Positions 7,318 to 14,554 of a stretch of DNA of 61,458 bases are shown here, in pieces. Every line of letters begins with the position of its first letter. Position 1 is the first letter of the stretch. The stretch spans positions 1 through 61,458 of the forward strand of contig JAFSRH010000004.1 in the NCBI GenBank assembly GCA_017446225.1. Direction: 5' to 3'. The notes beneath the pieces are model-generated. The model had not been told where the DNA came from. It did no database searches and saw only the letters and a program-made list of their open reading frames with translations. Source of the stretch: Oscillibacter sp. GTDB taxonomy: Bacteria > Bacillota > Clostridia > Oscillospirales > Oscillospiraceae. Position numbers and translations under genes: made by a program.

Positions 7318-8997
7318 TTCCCAAGGGGCGTAAAGCGGATTCAGGTCTATTCGCCAATAAGAGATAGCGGTAACGCCGAGCAAGCGGGCGATTTCCGCTT
7401 TTCGATGAAAGCTCCGGTTATTCTCATACCAGACGAAATAACGGGAACCTTGCGGCGTACGGTAAAACGCGTACGGCATTTGATACGAGACGGACCAGCC
7501 CTTTTTCGTGTCGGGCAGATTCAAATACTGCCGCAAGGCCTCCGTATCCGGAAGGACGGGAGAACCGGAGAGCAGATTGTCATTGTCCCGCCCCACTTCC
7601 CACGCCGTATGCTGAGAAGTCACCCCAAGGACCAGTTTGGACGCGAACGTGTCGGGGACCTCCTCCGCCAGCTTCCAAAGTGACAGGTAGACATTGGACA
7701 GCGGAGCCGGCGGGACGTTTTTGTAGGCCTCCGTCCCCAGAAAATTATTCAGGCTGTCGGGCTGGTAGTTGTAAGCCGTCAAAATGAGTCTGTCAGCCAT
7801 TTCCACGATTGCGCGGTAGTCGTAGCCGTCATCCCAGTGTCCGGCGGACAGGTACGGGGGGACACAGACATACAACCCCTTTCCTGTCTGAGAGAGCGCG
7901 TCTTTCAGTTCTGAGAGGAAGCGTGTAAAAAGGGGCCGCTGTTCTTTATGCAGTCCTTTAAAGTCAATGGTGACGCCGCTGTAGGGATTTTTGCCCAGCG
8001 CGGGATAGGGCACGGTCAATTCGTTCAGAATCTGTTGGACGGCCTCCGCCCTGCCTTCATTGGAAGACAAGAGGGTTTCAAGGCCGCCGGAAAGGTCCAT
8101 AAAGACGCTCAAATGGAGTTTAGCGCCGTGGGCGGTCAGGGCCTTTGCGATGGTTTCGTAGTCGGAAGGAACCACACGATCAGAGGGGCCGGTGCTATTG
8201 GGTTTCGTCACCAGAACGGCGCGGGCCTCGTTCCACGACATACGGCTCCACTCCACGCTGATGACGTCCAAAAGGACGGCGGACGCGGAAAGCATATGGG
8301 ACGAAGAGTAAAAAGCGTGACGGAAGGACGTCCGCTGATGGAGCTTTTCATAGATACGTGTCAGCATAGCGGCGACCTGCGCGCGGGTGGCGGTGTCATT
8401 GGGTCCGAAACGGGTCGGAGAAAGCCCTTTCGTCATGCCAATGGCATAAGCGATGGCGGCGTAGCCCTCCTTCCCTTCCGGAAGGTCACGAAAAGGGGTT
8501 GCGTTTTCCAAATCCGGAAGGGATGTTTTGTCAGAGTGGAACGTTAGAATCCGGTTAGAACTGAGGGACAGGGCGGCATTGTCCAGTCCGAGCGCCTTTA
8601 CGAGCATTTCGGCCATTTCCTGCCGGGTCACGGGCGCGTCAGGGCGGAACGGAACGGAACTGTCTACCACGCCGTACGCGACGGCATGGGAGAGCGCCTG
8701 ACGGCGGACTTCAGATAACGTGTCCGGAAGTTTCATGGAATCGGGCAAAGGAGCGCTGTCCGCGTCAGAGAGTAGCAGTCTGTCCAGCACCGTGACGAAC
8801 TGCTCACGGGTCATGGGAACGGCGTACCCGAAACGGTTTTCGCTCAATCCGTTCATGAGGCCGTATTCCACGGCTTTTCTGACTTCATTGCCGAGGGCGC
8901 CTTCCGGCACATCGGCGTACGCGGCCCGGGCCGTCTGACTTTCGCATAAAACCAGAATGGCAATTAAGGCCGGAAGGAATCCGAATCTACGTTTCAC
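7309..8997 (-). CDS. Secreted SLH-domain protein with GH18-like domain lacking the catalytic Glu
   Basis: 562 residues from a GTG start behind AGGAGG. A signal peptide (MKRRFGFLPALIAILVLC, then Ala-rich cleavage region) is followed by three S-layer homology repeats at about residues 26-205 (motifs such as MTREQFVTVLDRLL, VTRQEMAEMLVKAL and ATRAQVAAMLTRIY), which typically bind pyruvylated wall polymer. Residues 225-562 look like the glycoside hydrolase 18 barrel of spore-cortex and lysin types (YSGVTIDFKGL, then LILTAYNYQ, then ISYWRIDL). In active relatives this loop reads D-x-x-D-F-E. Here the catalytic Glu position is Lys347 (AAA at 7959-7957), so it is probably non-hydrolytic and binds glycans. 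It lies 40 bases behind dapH with no terminator and may be cotranscribed with it. Confidence 0.75.
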   Translation of the reverse strand: MKRRFGFLPALIAILVLCESQTARAAYADVPEGALGNEVRKAVEYGLMNGLSENRFGYAVPMTREQFVTVLDRLLLSDADSAPLPDSMKLPDTLSEVRRQALSHAVAYGVVDSSVPFRPDAPVTRQEMAEMLVKALGLDNAALSLSSNRILTFHSDKTSLPDLENATPFRDLPEGKEGYAAIAYAIGMTKGLSPTRFGPNDTATRAQVAAMLTRIYEKLHQRTSFRHAFYSSSHMLSASAVLLDVISVEWSRMSWNEARAVLVTKPNSTGPSDRVVPSDYETIAKALTAHGAKLHLSVFMDLSGGLETLLSSNEGRAEAVQQILNELTVPYPALGKNPYSGVTIDFKGLHKEQRPLFTRFLSELKDALSQTGKGLYVCVPPYLSAGHWDDGYDYRAIVEMADRLILTAYNYQPDSLNNFLGTEAYKNVPPAPLSNVYLSLWKLAEEVPDTFASKLVLGVTSQHTAWEVGRDNDNLLSGSPVLPDTEALRQYLNLPDTKKGWSVSYQMPYAFYRTPQGSRYFVWYENNRSFHRKAEIARLLGVTAISYWRIDLNPLYAPWESF

Positions 8998-9037
8998 TTA
9001 AAATCCTCCTCTCTCCGAATGTCAAGGTGTTGTTGCG

Positions 9038-9757
9038 TCACAACTGACGGAGCGCGTCCACGAGGGCGGTTTTACTCTCCGTTTTGGCGTCCTTGCGCTT
9101 GATGACTCTGGCGGGACTGCCCGCGACAACGGCGTTTTCCGGCACGTCCTCAATCACCACGGCCCCGGCGGCCACCACGGCCCCCGCCCCGATATGGACC
9201 CCCTCAATGACCACGGCGTTGGCGCCGACCAGCACATGGTCCTCCACGATAACCGGCGTGGCGGACGCGGGTTCCACAACGCCGGCAAGGACGGCTCCCG
9301 CCCCGATGTGGCAGAATTCGCCCACGGTAGCCCGTCCGCCCAGTACCGCGCCCATGTCAATCATGGTACCCTTGCCCACGACCGCGCCGATGTTGATGAC
9401 CGCGCCCATCATAATGACCGCGCCCTCCCCGATTTCCGCCTTCTCCCGGATAATGGCGCCGGGTTCAATCCGGGCCTTGACGTTTTTCATGTCCAGCAGA
9501 GGAACGCCGGAGTTCCGGCGGTCATTCTCTATGACGCAATCGGTAATTTTGTCGGCATTGGCTTTCAGGACAGGCTCCAACTCGCCCCAGTCGCCGAAGA
9601 CCATCAGGCTTTCGGTCTGTCCTTCCCGGCCGCCGCGGAATACGGTGGCGGCGCCGAAGTCCACGGGACCCGTAACGTTCAAGTAGAGCTTCACGGGGGT
9701 TTTCTTCTCGGAACGTGCGATATAGTCAATAATTTCCTGTGCGTTCAAGACATCCAT
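9038..9757 (-). CDS. dapH: 2,3,4,5-tetrahydropyridine-2,6-dicarboxylate N-acetyltransferase
   Basis: 239 residues. The N-terminal domain ([20 protein letters not shown]) is the one found in DapH. From about residue 85 there is a left-handed beta-helix of hexapeptide repeats ([20 protein letters not shown], then [20 protein letters not shown]) ending in AGSPARVIK. DapH acetylates tetrahydrodipicolinate in the acetylase branch of DAP/lysine synthesis. An in-frame ATG 33 bases upstream exists, but GGAGG lies between the two and fits the 9757 start. The upstream bases repeat the start region (GATGTCTTGAA twice), a small local duplication. It is third in the lysine operon, 89 bases after dapB. Confidence 0.92.
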   Translation of the reverse strand: MDVLNAQEIIDYIARSEKKTPVKLYLNVTGPVDFGAATVFRGGREGQTESLMVFGDWGELEPVLKANADKITDCVIENDRRNSGVPLLDMKNVKARIEPGAIIREKAEIGEGAVIMMGAVINIGAVVGKGTMIDMGAVLGGRATVGEFCHIGAGAVLAGVVEPASATPVIVEDHVLVGANAVVIEGVHIGAGAVVAAGAVVIEDVPENAVVAGSPARVIKRKDAKTESKTALVDALRQL

Positions 9758-9846
9758 GATGTCAAAGCCTCCATTCAAGACATCTGTCATCTGTCATTTG
9801 TTCTTTAGATTTCCGGGCCTCTTCCCCGCCCGTTGCCGGAAGCGCG

Positions 9847-10563
9847 TCACGCGCCGAACAGGAGCGTTTGCAGGTCATAGACGCCGTTCGGTTTGCCCGG
9901 GAGCAGCCGCGCCATACGGAGCGCGCCGTTGACAAAAATCTGACGGCTTGCCGCGCGGTGGGTCAATTCCAGTTCCTCATCCTGACCGAAGAAGTGTACG
10001 GTATGCGTACCGGCCACGGTGCCCCCGCGGAGCGCGTGGACGCCGATTTCGTTCGGGCGGCGTTTGCCGACATCCCCCTCCCGGCCGTAGACCGGTTCCA
10101 TGGTACGTCCCGGGTCAATGGCTTCCAGAAACAGTTTGGCGGTGCCGCTGGGGGCGTCCGTCTTTTGGTTGTGGTGGGTCTCCGTGATTTCCACATCGTA
10201 GCCGTTCAGGATGGGGGCCACGAGTTTGAGAACGCGGTAGAGTACGGCGACACACAGAGAGTAGTTCGCGCTCCAGAGTACCGGCGCGAAGCCGCCGAGA
10301 CTTTGAAAGACCTGCGTCTGTTCCTCACTCAGCCCGGTGGTACCGGACAGAAGGGGGGTTCCTGTCCGGCGGACGTAGTCGGCGATAAACGGAAGGGCCT
10401 CCGGACGGGAAAAGTCCATCATCACATCGGCGACTTTTCCCTCTTTGGACAGGTCCTGAATGTCGAATTCGTCAAAGGACGCGGCAACGGTGTCTCCTTC
10501 CGCTTCCGCCGTGGACTGAATCATTTGCCCCATGCGGCCACGGCCAATGAGTAAAATTTTCAT
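9847..10563 (-). CDS. dapB: 4-hydroxy-tetrahydrodipicolinate reductase
   Basis: 238 residues. The Rossmann start MKILLIGRGRMGQMI binds NAD(P)H. The substrate motif ETHHNQKTDAPSGTA (about residues 126-140) carries the catalytic His/Lys pair, and LSGTTGLSEEQ matches the family. It reduces the DapA product to tetrahydrodipicolinate. An upstream in-frame ATG (10584) would add seven residues ahead of the dinucleotide fold; the 10563 start follows GGGAGACTAACG. It sits 30 bases downstream of dapA on the riboswitch-controlled transcript. Confidence 0.93.
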   Translation of the reverse strand: MKILLIGRGRMGQMIQSTAEAEGDTVAASFDEFDIQDLSKEGKVADVMMDFSRPEALPFIADYVRRTGTPLLSGTTGLSEEQTQVFQSLGGFAPVLWSANYSLCVAVLYRVLKLVAPILNGYDVEITETHHNQKTDAPSGTAKLFLEAIDPGRTMEPVYGREGDVGKRRPNEIGVHALRGGTVAGTHTVHFFGQDEELELTHRAASRQIFVNGALRMARLLPGKPNGVYDLQTLLFGA

Positions 10564-10593
10564 CGTTAGTCTCCCTTCTTTCACTGCGCGCCG

Positions 10594-11481
10594 TTATACC
10601 AGCCCCTCGTCTTTCAGGGTTGTCCAAAGGTCGATACGGTGCCGCTCGCTCATCTCGCACAGCGGCAGACGCAACGGACCGGCCGGAAGACCCATCATGT
10701 TCATGGCGCTTTTTACCGGAATCGGATTGACTTCCAGAAACAGGTCGTTCATCAGTTGCAGGCGCTTCAAGTGCGATTCCAACGCCTGTTGTTGGCGTCC
10801 GGCGAGGTAGTCCGCCACAATGTCGTGGCAGATACGCGGGCAGATGTTGGCGTACACCGAAATGACCCCGCTTCCGCCGATACTCAAAATGGGAATCGTG
10901 ATATCGTCATTGCCGGAGTACAGGGCGAAGTCGGGGCCGACAAAGCGCGCGATTTTCATGGCGTAGCCCATATCGCCGGACGCCTCTTTGATACCGGCAA
11001 TCCGCGGGTGCTTGCTGAGCTGTTCGACCACGGGGACGGGAATCGAACAGCCGGTACGCCCGGGGACATTGTAGAGCAGACAGGGAATGTCCACGGCGTC
11101 CGCGGCGGCTGTGAAATGCTGGTACATCCCTTCCGGATTGGCCTTGTTATAGTACGGCGCAATCAACAAAAGGGCGTCCGCGCCCATGTCCTGATAGCGC
11201 AGGCTCATTTCTTTCTGTGTCGCGGTGGAGTTGGAGCCGCTTCCGACAATCACGGGCACGCGTCCGGCAACGGTCCGGACGGTGTGCGCCACAACGGCGG
11301 CGTCTTCTTCATGGCTCATGGTGGAGTATTCGCCGGTGGTGCCGAGCGTCAAAATGGCATCGGTGCCTTCCTGAATCTGGCGTTCCAGCAGAGCGGTCAG
11401 GGCATCGAAGTTGACGCTTCCGTCCTCATGGAAGGGCGTAATCATAGCGACAATGGAGCCACGCACGTTTTCAAATCTCAT
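10594..11481 (-). CDS. dapA: 4-hydroxy-tetrahydrodipicolinate synthase
   Basis: 295-residue class I aldolase of the DHDPS family, the first committed enzyme of DAP and lysine synthesis (pyruvate plus aspartate semialdehyde). Seen are GTTGEYSTMSHEE (substrate loop), YNVPGRTG with the catalytic Tyr near residue 135, and GIKEASGD with the Schiff-base Lys near 163. Length is normal. The ribosome site AAAAGGAGG is 10 bases before the ATG. It is the first gene behind the lysine riboswitch and its terminator. Confidence 0.95.
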   Translation of the reverse strand: MRFENVRGSIVAMITPFHEDGSVNFDALTALLERQIQEGTDAILTLGTTGEYSTMSHEEDAAVVAHTVRTVAGRVPVIVGSGSNSTATQKEMSLRYQDMGADALLLIAPYYNKANPEGMYQHFTAAADAVDIPCLLYNVPGRTGCSIPVPVVEQLSKHPRIAGIKEASGDMGYAMKIARFVGPDFALYSGNDDITIPILSIGGSGVISVYANICPRICHDIVADYLAGRQQQALESHLKRLQLMNDLFLEVNPIPVKSAMNMMGLPAGPLRLPLCEMSERHRIDLWTTLKDEGLV

Positions 11482-11501
11482 AAGAATCAGCCTCCTTTTA
11501 T

Positions 11502-11518
11502 AAAACCCCGAAACGGGG
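11502..11518 (-). terminator. Second small hairpin in the dapA leader
   Basis: On the reverse strand CCCCG-TTT-CGGGG is followed by TTTTATA and, directly, by the dapA ribosome site AAAAGGAGG. It could be a weak terminator or could modulate access to the ribosome site. Confidence 0.4.
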
Positions 11519-11546
11519 ATTTGTGGACGGTGCGAGGGGAAGGCGG

Positions 11547-11580
11547 AAAAACAACAGCCGGCTGGAAAAGATCCACCGGC
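11547..11580 (-). terminator. Expression-platform terminator of the lysine riboswitch
   Basis: On the reverse strand GCCGGTGGA pairs with TCCAGCCGGC (one bulged G), followed by TGTTGTTTTT. It lies 19 bases after the aptamer and about 65 bases before dapA, where a lysine-induced terminator is expected. Confidence 0.7.
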
Positions 11581-11598
11581 CCGCGCGCAAAAACAACA

Positions 11599-11753
11599 GA
11601 TAGCGCCCCCGCGAACGGTTCGCGGACAGTCCCACAGGTATTCCCCGCGGACCCATTTCCCGCCCGCGCCCGGACGGAAAATTCGGCGATACAGCTTCCC
11701 CCGCCTTCTCAGTCCGCCGACTCCGGAGGGGTTGTCATTTTCGCGCCTCTATC
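11599..11753 (-). promoter_or_regulatory. Lysine riboswitch aptamer (L box)
   Basis: The reverse-strand leader of dapA contains the conserved L-box blocks in order: GATAGAGGCGCGA at the 5' end, then GGGAAGC, TCGCCGAA, GGGACTGTC and the closing GGGGCGCTATC. The P1 stem GATAG/CTATC closes the domain. Binding lysine should stabilise the downstream terminator and switch off dapA-dapB-dapH. The block order and the target operon make this assignment strong even without a covariance search. Confidence 0.9.
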
Positions 11754-11762
11754 CTCATTTTT

Positions 11763-11791
11763 ATCATACCATGTTCCGCCCCGGTATGCAA
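11763..11791 (-). promoter_or_regulatory. Sigma-A promoter of the dapA operon
   Basis: On the reverse strand TTGCAT (11791-11786), 17-base spacer, TATGAT (11768-11763). The predicted start of transcription falls at the first bases of the lysine aptamer. Confidence 0.75.
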
Positions 11792-11871
11792 GATTTTTTT
11801 GAAAAAAGGTGAAAAAAATTATGCCGCCGCCTTCGGTAACGGAATGAAACGGAATTGTAACAGTTACCGCC

Positions 11872-11900
11872 TTGACACCGGCACGGAAGCGGGATATAAT
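11872..11900 (+). promoter_or_regulatory. Consensus sigma-A promoter of the transglutaminase-like gene
   Basis: Perfect TTGACA (11872-11877) and TATAAT (11895-11900) at 17-base spacing, divergent from the dapA promoter. It should be strong and constitutive unless repressed. Confidence 0.8.
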
Positions 11901-11985
11901 GCGAAAAGAGGAAAAAGTGACCGAAAATCCGGAAATAGGCGCCTTTTCATCTGAAAAATGGAATTTTTTACAAGGAGGGCTTTCA

Positions 11986-13485
11986 ATGAGGATACCACGC
12001 AAAAAACTGTGGACGGCGTTGACGAGCGTTCTGTGCGCGGCGGCCCTGATGTTCCCGGCGCGGACGGCGTACGCCGCGGAAACGCCCCGGGCCGCGGAGC
12101 GGACGGAAGCCGTGGCCGCCCAGCCGGACAGCGATACTCTGTTTTACGAATATCTGCTTCATCGCGCGGGCGCGTTGGACCGCGCCGCCCTGCTGGCGGA
12201 GGCCCGTTCCAAGCTCAGCGAGACGGACCAGAAACTGTACGACCGGCTCAAGGGGATGATCGCCGAGGTGGCCGCGGGAACGCGGACTTCCAGCGTCTTT
12301 GACATTACGTACGAGAATTTCAAGACCACGTGGACGGCGGCGGAACTGGGCGTTGCTGACATAGTTGTCAATGACGCGATTTCCAAAGAGGCGTCCGGGG
12401 CCATGTTCGCAAAGATGGAGGCGTGCTTCACGACTTCCCCAAAGGAGGTCATGAACGCCCTGCTGGCCGACTGTCCTTATGAGTTGTACTGGTTCGACAA
12501 GACGCAAAACTACAGCTTCGGCGTACAGAATTTGATCGGAGCGGAATATGACGGTTCCCAGTGGGTCATGACGGCGGATTCCACGTTGACGTACCGCTTT
12601 ACGCTTAAGGTATCGCAGAACTACGGAAGCGGCACAACGGTCAACCGGAATCTTCACGCGGGGATTGATAACGTACTGTCCAAGACCGCGGAGATCGTGA
12701 ACGCCTACCGTAACGGGACCGATTACGAAAAACTGCTGGGATACTCCAAGGAAATCTGCGATCTGGTCGCCTACGATGACGCCGCCGCCAAAAATCATGT
12801 CGCCTACGGGGACCCGTGGCAGTTAATCAGCGTGTTCGATGGGAACTCCAATACCAATGTAGTCTGCGAAGGGTACTCCAAGGCGTTCAAATATCTGTGT
12901 GACCTGAGCGCGTTTAAGAGTCCCAATGTGGAATGTTACCTTGTGACGGGCAAACTGGGCGGCGGCACGGGGGCCGGTCCGCATATGTGGAACCTTGTCA
13001 CCATGGAGAACGGGAAGCGGTATCTGGTGGACGTGACCAACTCCGACAGCAACGGCGGCCCGGACTACCTCCTCTTAAAAGGCGGTCCGGCGGACAGTCA
13101 GGACCCGTCCAAGTATACGTTCTATGACTACTTTGTGTTCACCTATGACGAAGAGGTGCGGACGCTCTGGGGAGACGAGTTTCTGACGCTTGACGCCGTG
13201 GATTATAAGGACGCCGCGGAAGCGCCGTCTACGGATAAGTACGAAGTAGGGAACATCACGCCGAACGGCCCAAATGTTACGGTGGAGATTACGAAGCCTT
13301 CCGGCGTTGACGCTCTGCTCATAGTCGCGGCGTACGCGGACAACGGCCGCTTCCTCCGGGCCGAAAGCGCCGCCGTACAAGGGACCGGGGGAAGCGTGAC
13401 GGTCCCGCTCAATACCGCGGACGCCAAAAACGTCAAGGCCGTTCTGCTTGACCGTCAGACGCTGAAACCATTCGCCGCCGCGTAA
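11986..13485 (+). CDS. Secreted transglutaminase-like protein
   Basis: 499 residues with a signal peptide (MRIPRKKLWTALTSVLCAAA, then cleavage near AYAAE). Residues about 60-270 are a helical region without a clear family. The transglutaminase/protease-like core follows: Cys near residue 294 in VVCEGYSKAFKYLCDL, His in AGPHMWNLVTM, and Asp in LVDVTNSDS, the Cys-His-Asp triad of that fold. The C-terminal 90 residues look like a small beta domain (VEITKPSGVDALLIVAAYAD). The substrate is unknown; cell-wall peptide or protein crosslinking or cleavage are possibilities. The 11986 start follows AAGGAGGG; the open frame reaches upstream into the promoter and is not coding there. It has its own promoter and terminator. 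Confidence 0.8.
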   Translation: MRIPRKKLWTALTSVLCAAALMFPARTAYAAETPRAAERTEAVAAQPDSDTLFYEYLLHRAGALDRAALLAEARSKLSETDQKLYDRLKGMIAEVAAGTRTSSVFDITYENFKTTWTAAELGVADIVVNDAISKEASGAMFAKMEACFTTSPKEVMNALLADCPYELYWFDKTQNYSFGVQNLIGAEYDGSQWVMTADSTLTYRFTLKVSQNYGSGTTVNRNLHAGIDNVLSKTAEIVNAYRNGTDYEKLLGYSKEICDLVAYDDAAAKNHVAYGDPWQLISVFDGNSNTNVVCEGYSKAFKYLCDLSAFKSPNVECYLVTGKLGGGTGAGPHMWNLVTMENGKRYLVDVTNSDSNGGPDYLLLKGGPADSQDPSKYTFYDYFVFTYDEEVRTLWGDEFLTLDAVDYKDAAEAPSTDKYEVGNITPNGPNVTVEITKPSGVDALLIVAAYADNGRFLRAESAAVQGTGGSVTVPLNTADAKNVKAVLLDRQTLKPFAAA

Positions 13486-13520
13486 CGCGGGGACGCCGTT
13501 CAATTCTTCCGCGACATATC

Positions 13521-13560
13521 GCCGGGACCGTAAATTTACTCTTGCGGTCCCGGCCTTTTT
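13521..13560 (+). terminator. Rho-independent terminator after the transglutaminase-like gene
   Basis: GCCGGGACCG (13521-13530) pairs with CGGTCCCGGC (13545-13554), followed by TTTTTG. A possible promoter for degV (TTGCGG, 17 bases, TTTAAT) overlaps its descending arm. Confidence 0.8.
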
Positions 13561-13605
13561 GTGGTTTAATAACAGGCAAAACTGTCTGTCAGGGAGGTTA
13601 TGTGC

Positions 13606-14484
13606 ATGACCCCGAAAAAAATCGCCATTTTAACGGACTCCTGTGTAGACCTGTCGCCGGACGTTCTGCGCAAACATCATATTTACACGGTGCCACTGCG
13701 GATTCTCTGCGCGGACGGGGAATATCTTGACGGCGTCTCGATTCACAGCGCGGACATCTACCGCCGCCTTCACGCCGGGGAACTTCCAAAGACGTCCCTG
13801 CCGTCCACGGAGAGCCTCGAACAGACCCTCCGGCAAATCATCGCGGACGGCTATGACGGCATTCTTGGCATTATGGTTTCTAGCGGCATTTCCGGTACCT
13901 ACAATCTGGTACGGCTCGCGGCCGAAGAGCTGGAAGCGGAGTACGATAACCTTGCCATGCGCGTCTACGACACGCTCAGCGGTTCGGTCGGGGAGGCCAT
14001 GGTCGTACTCCAGATTCTGGAGGACCTGAAAAACGGGTACGGCTGGGAGGAACTGACCGAAGAGCGGATTCCGTTTCTAATCCGTAACACCACGGTCGCC
14101 TTTTCCGTGGACACGCTGGAATATCTGCTCAAGGGGGGCCGGATTGGCAAAGTCACGGCCGCCGCCGGTACGCTTTTACAAATCAAGCCCATTCTGGCCT
14201 TTTCCCCGGAGGACGGACAACTACAGTCCGTTGCCAAAGTACGGGGCCGACATCAGGTGGTCGGAAAGCTCGCGGAGCTGATGGAAAAGTACCGCGGCAG
14301 TCATCGGCGGTACAATCTGGCGGTCGCCAACGGCGGGGACCCCGCCGGGATGGAGGCCGTCCGGGAAAAACTGACCGCCGCCCTGCCCGATTACGGCTTT
14401 ATATGTGAGGGGGAAATCAACAGCACATTCAGCGTCTACATCGGGGACGGCATTTTGGGAGTTGGGATCCAGCTTCTTGACTGA
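13606..14484 (+). CDS. DegV family fatty-acid-binding protein
   Basis: 292 residues of the DegV family (FakB type), which bind a fatty acid and present it to the kinase FakA. The N-terminal IAILTDSCVDLSPD and the loop MVSSGISGTYN (about residues 88-98) are the ligand-binding signatures, and LLKGGRIGKVTAAAGTLLQI closes the family pattern. ATG 13600 is only two bases from the ribosome site GGGAGG, so the ATG at 13606 (MTPKKIAILT) is preferred. Whether it acts in phospholipid acylation here is inferred from the family. Confidence 0.88.
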   Translation: MTPKKIAILTDSCVDLSPDVLRKHHIYTVPLRILCADGEYLDGVSIHSADIYRRLHAGELPKTSLPSTESLEQTLRQIIADGYDGILGIMVSSGISGTYNLVRLAAEELEAEYDNLAMRVYDTLSGSVGEAMVVLQILEDLKNGYGWEELTEERIPFLIRNTTVAFSVDTLEYLLKGGRIGKVTAAAGTLLQIKPILAFSPEDGQLQSVAKVRGRHQVVGKLAELMEKYRGSHRRYNLAVANGGDPAGMEAVREKLTAALPDYGFICEGEINSTFSVYIGDGILGVGIQLLD

Positions 14485-14491
14485 AACCGGC

Positions 14492-14527
14492 GCGCACGGA
14501 CGAAGGAATTTTCCGCCGTCCGTGCGC
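14492..14527 (+). terminator. Terminator between convergent genes
   Basis: An 11-bp stem GCGCACGGACG (14492-14502) with CGTCCGTGCGC (14517-14527), followed by a T-rich stretch on the plus strand, so it mainly serves degV. Confidence 0.7.
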
Positions 14528-14554
14528 TGTCTTGTATCTTGTCCGGGATTGTTC

